A stretch of 64,000 bases of DNA, taken from positions 11,532,001 through 11,596,000 of the forward strand of contig CM042982.1 of assembly GCA_023678885.1 (NCBI GenBank), written 5' to 3'. Below are positions 55,614 through 64,000 of the stretch, in pieces; position 1 is the stretch's first letter; every line of letters starts with the position of its first letter. The notes under the pieces were generated by a model, which was not told where the DNA came from, made no database searches, and saw only the letters and a list, made by a program, of their open reading frames with translations. Both the position numbers and the translations under genes were made by a program. This DNA is from Pogostemon cablin (Eukaryota > Streptophyta > Magnoliopsida > Lamiales > Lamiaceae).

Positions 55614-56420
55614 AGTAGTTAGTAGTAAGATTTCATTTAGAATGTATCTACAAGTTAATTTCACTTAGGGGGTGTAGTGGATAGTAATTATCTCTTTTTT
55701 TAATGAAAAATTGAATGTAAAAAATATATACAATTATTAAGAAACATGTATATAATATTGACTAAAAAGTTATACGGGTGCAGGCTTTCACCCGGGTGCA
55801 CTGGATATCAACTCTTTAAAAAATATAATTCAAGTTTAATATAACTGTTTATTCAACAATTTTAAAAAATATAATTCAAGTTTAATATAATTATTTATAT
55901 TCAATTATAATCTAATATAAGTTTATATTGAAGTGTAAAATTCAATTTATATACACTGAAATGTGAATTTGTTTTTTTGAGAAAAGCTTAATTGCGTTGT
56001 TAAATTGATTTATAAAAAAAATTAAAAAAATTATTTAATTGGTTTTTCAAATTTTTTTTATAATTGTTGTTGTAAAATTAAATTAATTATTGAAAAAAAA
56101 TTATAATAAAGTTAATTAATAAAAAATAAATTCAATATAAATCAATTCAATGAAATATTTTTTTTACAAAATTAATTTAAAAAATTATAATATTAACCAT
56201 GAAAAAAATTAATAACGTAAAGAAATTAAAAGATTAAAATGTAATAAAAAAATTAAAAGAAAAAAATTAATTACAAAATTTTGAAAAATATAAAAGAATC
56301 TCTATGAAATTATTTTATAGAAATTTTATAAAATAATAAAAAATAATGAATACTTTTTTTTTCTGGCGGGATACCTCATTAAAATTAAGCCTCCTTTAGA
56401 TATATTAAAGATATGGTTTT
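55614..56420. other. AT-rich region without genes
   Basis: Dominated by A/T homopolymers, with a duplicated ttaaaaaatataattcaagtttaatat (about 55816 and 55860). No coding or terminal repeat signals. Confidence 0.6.
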
Positions 56421-57052
56421 GAGGACGGCTATTTACACCCCTATATTATTAAATACACCCCAAAACATATTAAATTAAAATAATTATTATTAATATGACT
56501 AAAATATCCTCACAAAATATATATCCAAAATTACTCAATATACCAAGAGTTAACATTGAATCTCGGTGTTAGCTCACTCTTGCAGCTATGGATCATCGCA
56601 AACTATTGCTTAATGAATAAAATTGAGAATCACGTAACATTGCAGATATTGAATTTGAATATGATTTCTTATGCAAGAAGATAATTGATAGTAGAGTTAC
56701 AAGGATTAAAAAGGAGGATTTAGTAGTTTTCAAAATACATCATGAAACTGCTGGTTCATATAATTAAAATTCAGAGATGGTTTTGCAAAAGGCAAAAGCG
56801 TCTGCGCTCCCAAGACACAGAGGGATACTCCGTGTCCCCATGTGAACACAACCCTCCCCCTCTATATTCTATTTAAACTTATGTATTAATAGGGTTTAAA
56901 TTGCAGAGGGGGTTTAAATTGCAAAGGAGCACAGAAATTGCAAAGGCGCACGTAATGTGCTCCGTGCGCCCTAGTGCACAGGAGTCTCACTCTTGCAAAT
57001 ATTCTGAATGGCACTGCCGCTGCTCCTTCTCCTATTCATGCATCAACATTAA
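56421..57052. other. Non-coding patchwork with a MITE end fragment
   Basis: At 56425-56465 ctatttacacccctatatta...aaatacacccc resembles the ends of the 15658-16724 element. At about 56893-56950 tttaaattgca(g/a)a(g)gg is repeated (gggtttaaattgcagagg, gggtttaaattgcaaagg, gaaattgcaaagg). No gene. Confidence 0.45.
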
Positions 57053-57190
57053 TTAACTATCCCTACCATCATCACGTGCCTCCATTCCAACGGCGCCGCC
57101 GTCAACTAGAGTGGACTGAAGGTGAAGAAGATAGCAGACATCACGTGCCTCCACGGCGCCACTGTCAACTAGAGCGGAGTGAAGATGAAG
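57053..57190. repeat. In-frame tandem duplication, 69 and 63 bp
   Basis: catcacgtgcctcc...cggcgcc...gtcaactagag(t/c)gga...gaagaagatagcaga occurs twice. The two unit lengths differ by 6 and both are multiples of three. The surrounding plus-strand frame (56974-57222, 82 codons) stays open through both and repeats HHVPP and EDSR blocks. No similarity to a known protein was recognised. It could be a captured coding fragment. Confidence 0.6.
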
Positions 57191-57485
57191 AAGATAGCAG
57201 ACGATTGATAAAAAAACCCTAGAATACCTTGCTTTGCAGAATGCCGTATTCAAAATCATGTAATTGAAATGATTAATATTAATCATTAAAATATTTTAAT
57301 AGTTAATATTTATCTATATTAGAAAAAAAAAATACTGAGCTCCTTTCTTTATTTTTGTTTTTATTTCAATAACATACTTCCCTCATGTTCAATTTTATGC
57401 ACTTTTTATTTCTTTTTATTAGTTCCAATATTATTTATAATATTATATTTTAAATTTTAATCCATGTCGTTTAATTATTATTTTT
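57191..57485. other. AT-rich spacer
   Basis: Nothing recognised apart from A/T runs. Confidence 0.5.
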
Positions 57486-57730
57486 TTGACAAAGACTCGT
57501 ATGAGACCGTCTCATACAAGGGCTTATGTGAGACGGTCAGAAAGTGATAATTTTTATACTGAAAAGTGATACTAAATTAATGAAAAGTGATAATGTTATT
57601 TCATGATCAATTTATAATATAAATAAAAAGTGATAACATCTTATAACGAAAGTGATAACATTTTATAGCGAGAGTGATAACTATTTAAAAAGTGTAAAAT
57701 GGTCTCAAGTGAAACGGTCTACCCTATTTT
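57486..57730. mobile_element. MITE, gtgagacggtctcac family, copy 1
   Basis: The left end carries gagaccgtctcatacaagggcttatgtgagacgg and the right end tctcaagtgaaacggtct, partly complementary. The interior repeats aagtgataa(c/t) about seven times. A closely related copy lies at 58970-59170. Confidence 0.6.
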
Positions 57731-58004
57731 TTTTTTCCATTTCAACTATTTAGTTTCTTAAAAGTTAATTTATTGTAACTCTTATTAGAAAATAAAATAT
57801 TATTTTATATTTTCTTTAATTAATTTATTATATTAGTATTTAATAGTTTATTAATAATTAAAGTATTTTTAGATTAAAATATCAAATAAATTTAGAAAAA
57901 CAAAAAACGATCTTATAAATAAATTTAATTAAATGAATATTATTAAGTGAGTTGGTCTCTTGTGTCCAATTACATAAAGTGTGTAAGGGTACAACATTTT
58001 GTTT
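57731..58004. other. AT-rich spacer
   Basis: Nothing recognised. Confidence 0.5.
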
Positions 58005-58375
58005 TAGGGATGATTACTACTAAGTACATTAAAAAATTCTTAATTACTATTAGATACAAACATACAAAAATATTACCACTAACTACATAAATATATAGTG
58101 ATATTACAATATTATCCTTACATTGTGCTACATATAAATGTTTGTGTTCAGCAAAAATTCGCGTGCAGCAAAAGTGTGTACAGTAAAAAAGTGTAGTGGT
58201 CCGGCAGTGGTCCGGCGGTGGGTGAGGGTTTAGGGTTTGTGGTTTAAAAGTGTATGGGTTTAGGGTTATATTTGGCATTTTACTTTAATATTTTATATGT
58301 GAGAGTAATTTTTTAAATCAATGTATCTCATAGTAATTAGGGGTACAAAGTGTGTATCTATGAGTAATTTTTCCT
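58005..58375. mobile_element. Inverted-repeat element, about 370 bp
   Basis: Left: gggatgattactactaagtac...attaaaaaattcttaattact. Right, read as complement: ggaaaaattactcatagatac...ctaattactatgagatacattg. The interior is non-coding and contains gggtttagggtt words that resemble the plant telomere unit but occur only two or three times. Confidence 0.5.
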
Positions 58376-58472
58376 TTGTTTTAAAAATATACACTTTAAT
58401 TAATAATGATACAATATTAAAGTGTATTTGGGTGCACGGTGTCCTCGGACATACAAGTTTTAACCTTATTAA

Positions 58473-58590
58473 ACATTTACTTTAAAATTTTAATCTTAAT
58501 TAAATAAACACTAATAAAGATTATCTATTTATTTACTTTAAAATTTTAATCTTAATTAAATAAACACTAATAAAGATTATCTATTTATTA
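58473..58590. repeat. Tandem duplication, 60 bp
   Basis: tttactttaaaattttaatc...ctaataaagattatctattta occurs twice head to tail and nearly identical. Confidence 0.85.
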
Positions 58591-58617
58591 ATTTTGATGT
58601 GTGTGATATTTAAAAAT

Positions 58618-58905
58618 GAGAAATTCTCTTGTGAGACGGGTTTTTGTGAAACGATTGTAAGATGGGTTGACTCATTACTAATGTATGCTTATTATATAGG
58701 TAAAATATGTTTTTTTTTAATTAAAGTATGTCAATAATAAATCTTATTATAACACTCTAAAATTATATTTTAATTCATCATTTATCATACTTTAGAAAAC
58801 ATGTTTTAACATCAATAAGCATACTTTATCTATATAATAGATATGCTTTAACATGTCTCACAAACCGTCTCACATATATAACATCTCACAAGAGAATTTG
58901 TCTTT
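58618..58905. mobile_element. MITE with 15-17-bp terminal inverted repeats
   Basis: The left end aaattctcttgtgagac is matched by the right end atctcacaagagaattt. Inner arms also match: gcatacttt...atataata and its complement. About 285 bp, non-coding. Confidence 0.7.
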
Positions 58906-58969
58906 AAAAATAATTAAATCAAGATTATCCTTGTGCATAAGGTGTATAAGGGTATAATATTTTGTCTTA

Positions 58970-59170
58970 GGCAAAAACTTATGTTAGACTGTCTCACATA
59001 AGCCCTTACGTGAGACGGCCAGAAAGTGATAATTAATGAAAAGTATAATGTTATTTCATGAACAATTTATAGTATATATAAAAAGTGATAATATTTTATA
59101 GTGAAAGTGATAACTATTTTAAAAAATGAAAATTGGTCTTACGTGAGACGGTCTCACGCAAAACCTACCC
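58970..59170. mobile_element. MITE, gtgagacggtctcac family, copy 2
   Basis: Starts aaaacttatgttagactgtctcac and ends ttacgtgagacggtctcacgcaaaa. It shares the aagtgataac interior with 57486-57730. Confidence 0.65.
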
Positions 59171-59780
59171 TTTGTTTTAAGGGGTATAACTTTTTTATTG
59201 AAAATATTGGCTGAAATATATATAGTATAAACATTTAATTAAAAAAATAAGGAATTTTTTTAAGAAAAATCAAGATTATATGTTGTTAGGGTTGTCAACT
59301 TATTTGAAAACGATAGACAAATTTTTTAAAAAATAATTAAAATTATATTAGGAGTCAATAAAGCATATAAATATTTATTTTATTTAACATTTGTGGCAGA
59401 TCTTACGAAATGAGTTATATAAAATTTTATTTAATAATATATAAATTTTGTAACAGCTATCTAAAAAAATATAATATAATATAATATTTATACTAAAATA
59501 AAAATAAAGTACATATATTCCTTTTATAAATAAATAAAAAAAACACAATACATGTATGATAATTAATTAATGAAATAAAGTAACAAAATATTAAAATAAA
59601 GTGGTGGACCCTTTTAACCTGCAACTTGTGTTGACCTGGGTTATGTGTGCGCCCAAATCAGCTAAGAATTTATCATATTTATTTTTATAAATATATAAAT
59701 TTTTTAAAGTGGACAATGACCATCAAGTAGTCACACAAGTTCTTAGAAAATTTATTGAGTGATTTTCTTGAGTTAAAGTA
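59171..59780. other. AT-rich region, no feature seen
   Basis: Long A/T runs. A short GC-richer island at 59620-59660 (cttgtgttgacctgggttatg) has no recognised identity. Confidence 0.5.
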
Positions 59781-59785
59781 CAGAA

Positions 59786-60356
59786 AATGTAAGAGCAACT
59801 CCAGCGGTCACGCCACATGCTATTGTGGCGTGATGAAAGTACTCCAACGCTGCACCACAATTCACACTAAATTAAAATTCGAAAAGTTATCACCACATCT
59901 GGTGTGATACTGTTCCTCCACGCCACATCCTTTTACCTTTTTTTATTTCTTTATTTTTTGTCTTCACGCCACTTTTCTATTTTTTTTCTTCATTAATTAT
60001 TTTTTTTTATTTTCAAATATCTTATCCTCAAAAATCTTTATTATTTAATTAACATATTTCTTAACTTGATTTCATATCATTAATACTATTAATTTACAAG
60101 TGTTTGCCAAAAATAAAATCTTGAATTTGTGTATGTGGCGACGCGACGCTCCTTCTTGAAAAAAATTGTGTATGTGGCGTCGCCACGTTCGTTCTTAGAA
60201 AAATTGTGTATGTGGCGCTCCCACGTTAATCCTACAATTAATGTTTTATTTTAAATAATATATTTTAATAAATTTATAAAATTTAAAATAATTAATATTT
60301 TGTAATCTTACCATTAATATTTTATTTTAAGTTATTCTTTAATGAAGATTTAATGA
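59786..60356. mobile_element. MITE-like remnant with tgtgtatgtggcg repeats
   Basis: Begins gagcaactccagcggtcacgccac, a common plant MITE end, with internal ccacaa/ttgtgg complements. At 60125-60225 three units of (aaa)ttgtgtatgtggcg(t/a)cgccacgttcgttcttag follow in tandem. No matching right end. Related units recur at 63440-63540. Confidence 0.5.
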
Positions 60357-61235
60357 CATGATTGGTATGCTGTAATGAGTTGGGAATGGAATCAGAATTC
60401 TCAATTTAATTCTCATTCTTACGTGGAAATACTCATTCTGTGTATTCCACAAAATTGGAAATCACCATTCTCCCATCTCCCATGACTTTCCCTTTCCATT
60501 CTTCATGAAATCAAATTTTTATTTTTATTTTTTATTTTTTATATAGCATAAGATACATCAATAATTATAATTAATTTATTTTTATTTATATCACATCTCT
60601 TTTTGTATAATCACAAAAATAAAAAATAAATTAATATTTTTTCATTTAATATATAATTTTTTATTAAAAAAATAAAAATATTAATTATTAAGAATTTAAA
60701 ATAAAAATTCTTATAATTTAATAATCATTATAACAAAAATAATATAAGAAAAATAAAAAATTATTAAAAGATAAAAATTAAAAATTAAAAATTAAAAAAA
60801 TTATATAAATAATTAAATATGTATTTTTAATAAAATTTATTAAATTATATACAAAATATAATAAATTAATATTATTTTTAAATTCAATAAACATATATAA
60901 AATTAAATATAAAATTTTATTTTATTTATATAAATATTTTTTAATTAAATATAGTTTATTTTATTTAAATTTTAAATACTATAATATTTTTATTACTAAT
61001 TTTATAATTTTAATAATTGATAAAATATATTAAATTTATTAAGATTTAAATTAATTTAAAATTTAAATAAAATAAAATTTGAATAAGTTAATGAATGTAT
61101 TTTCTATTACCTCATTTATTCCTAATCAATACCAATCATGAGAATAATTATTTTTTATCATTCCTTTCTCATCTCTATTCCGTTCATTAGATCATTTCAT
61201 TCCAACATAATTTCATTACATCATACCAAATCATG
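60357..61235. mobile_element. Inverted-repeat element, about 880 bp, very AT-rich interior
   Basis: The left end catgattggtatgctgtaat matches the complement of the right end (cattacatcataccaaatcatg). The arms continue with ggaatgga(a)t and its complement. The interior is almost pure A/T and non-coding. No target duplication was seen. Confidence 0.6.
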
Positions 61236-61530
61236 CCATAATATTCTAATCTTAACTAGCAATCATAAGCCGTGCATTGCACAGACATGGTTGATATTTA
61301 ATTATTTATTTTCTTAATTTTATTTTTACATATAACCCCTCCATCCATCCTAAAGGTTCTTATTTTTTATATCGTACACATCTCATTTTAAATTAATATT
61401 TTATTAAAAATTAGTATACTATTATTAATTAAATATAACATAAAATCTATTATTTAATTTTATGGCACCTTAAGAGTGTTAATATTGTACTATATATAAT
61501 TATGTGCATAAATTTTGAAATAAACAAAAA
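61236..61530. other. AT-rich spacer with a short palindrome
   Basis: Contains ccgtgcattgcacag (about 61272), a word often seen at ends of plant repeats, but no partner was found. Confidence 0.4.
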
Positions 61531-63010
<1,480 letters not shown>

Positions 63011-63560
63011 AAAAAATAAAATAAATTGATGATATGTTGTAAAAGATTGGTAATTAGAATCAAGGGATGAGACGTTACAATAACTAATAAAGGACCAAGA
63101 TTTAATATTACCAAGCTAAATTAGGTAAATTAAAATGGTAGGAAAAATTTTGGTCTAATTTTGACTTTTAAAGTGTGTTTTATTATATATAAAGATAATA
63201 TTAATATTATTTAATAATATTTTTTAATTTACAAGTGCTTGCAAAAAATAAAATCTTGGATTTTAGGTAATTTAATGATTTCATATAAAAATTTAAAAGG
63301 GAGATACGCTTCCACGTTAAGCATGCCATTAATGTTATTTTGAGGATATGACAATTCTTGCTCTCCTAATAATGTGGTAGAGACTGTTAATGATCACATG
63401 CTTAATATGTTTTCTCGGTAAGCAAGAGAATATAAAATTTTGGAATTGTGTAGGTGGCGGTGTCATGCTTCTCTTAAAAAGTTTTGTGTATGTGGCATCA
63501 CCATGTTCGTTCTTGGAAAAATTGTGTATGTGGCCAGAGGCGGATCAAGGATTTACATTT
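63011..63560. repeat. Diverged second copy of the tgtgtatgtggcg region
   Basis: Shares with 60086-60230 the words tttacaagtg(t/c)ttgc(a/c)aaaaataaaatcttg, then (a)attgtgtatgtggc and catgttcgttcttgg. Other sequence around it is AT-rich and non-coding. Confidence 0.6.
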
Positions 63561-64000
63561 TGGGGGTACAATATGTTATTTCTGTTTCATAAATACATGC
63601 ACATATTTAGTTATTCATGGAGTTTAATAAAAAATGACTTTTTAGTTGATGATGTAAAAAAAATCGGTAGTTAGGGTAATTGAACGGGATAAGTATATTA
63701 AATGGCTGATTTGACCAAATTAAGTGTAAAAATTGGTGACATTTTTATAGTATTGTAATATCGTAACAGTATTAATATTATGAGTTATAATTATTTTGAT
63801 CATTTAGAAATTGTTTTAATGAATAAAAAAGAAAAATGTGCATATATAAAAAGGATGAAGAAATGTAGGAGTAATTTTTATGGAAAGCATATACTTCAAA
63901 AAAATTATTTTATAGTAATAAAAAAATCTAAATTAGCACTCATTCTTATTTATTTGAGGAGTTAAATTTATAAATTAAATATTCATTTTAAATTTTGTTT
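63561..64000. other. Right-edge non-coding sequence
   Basis: gaggcggatcaaggattt followed by tgggggtaca at 63537-63570 looks like the end of a common plant repeat; no partner lies within the window. Two short frames (63390-63674, 63780-63965) show no domain. Confidence 0.4.

Noticed and set aside
58225..58265. Telomere-like gggtttagggtt words
   Set aside because: Only two or three TTTAGGG units occur, inside an inverted-repeat element. There is no array.

Overview
This is a 64 kb window of plant nuclear DNA, almost certainly from a eudicot. It is AT-rich and gene-poor. It has GT-AG introns, a two-coding-exon F-box/kelch gene of a family known in dicots, Stowaway-type MITEs, and several lineages of plant LTR retrotransposon (Ty3/gypsy Tat and chromovirus, Ty1/copia, TRIM, large non-autonomous elements). 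Nothing in the sequence fixes the species. No rRNA or tRNA gene, CRISPR array or bacterial-type operon was seen.

Region 1-4.9 kb holds the only host genes. At the left edge, on the minus strand, is the frameshifted 5' end of a gene with a GUB_WAK-type ectodomain (ATL20/21/22 RING-H2 or LRK10-like kinase class). Next, also on the minus strand, is an intact F-box/kelch-repeat gene. Its 396-codon coding sequence is in two exons (3467-2905 and 2168-1541), with spliced 5' UTR exons and a TATA box near 4.78 kb.

Region 4.9-19.2 kb is intergenic DNA built from repeats: two Stowaway MITEs, a complete solo LTR with a perfect target duplication (7148-8329), a tandem TRIM array (about 9.0-9.8 kb), a run of local duplications (10.0-11.3 kb), degraded MITEs, a minus-strand LTR related to the solo LTR (14101-15361), and two further inverted-repeat elements.

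Region 19.2-38.1 kb is one 18.9 kb minus-strand Ty3/gypsy element of the Tat lineage (LTRs 19173-20235 and 37002-38068, target duplication CTGTC). Its gag, protease, RT, RNase H, second (archaeal-type) RNase H and integrase are all recognisable but broken. It carries an antisense, once-spliced plant-mobile-domain ORF (about 21990-23917). A 6.2 kb non-autonomous LTR element (28705-34941, target duplication ATCGA) has inserted into its protease-RT region.

Region 39.5-49.7 kb is a young 9.9 kb plus-strand chromovirus (Tekay/Del-like) inserted inside a Stowaway-like MITE. It is nearly intact. Gag and Pol are separated by a 140-bp GT-AG intron that restores one frame when removed; unspliced RNA stops two codons into the intron. 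One nonsense codon interrupts Pol before the integrase core.

Region 49.7-64 kb contains a 5'-half Ty1/copia fragment (minus, about 52024-55613), direct repeats beside its truncation point, several MITE families, tandem repeats, a (TA)n tract of about 110 bp and very AT-rich DNA. By eye the LTR pairs differ by roughly 7% (Tat host), 4-5% (nested element) and 1% (chromovirus), giving a consistent order of insertion.
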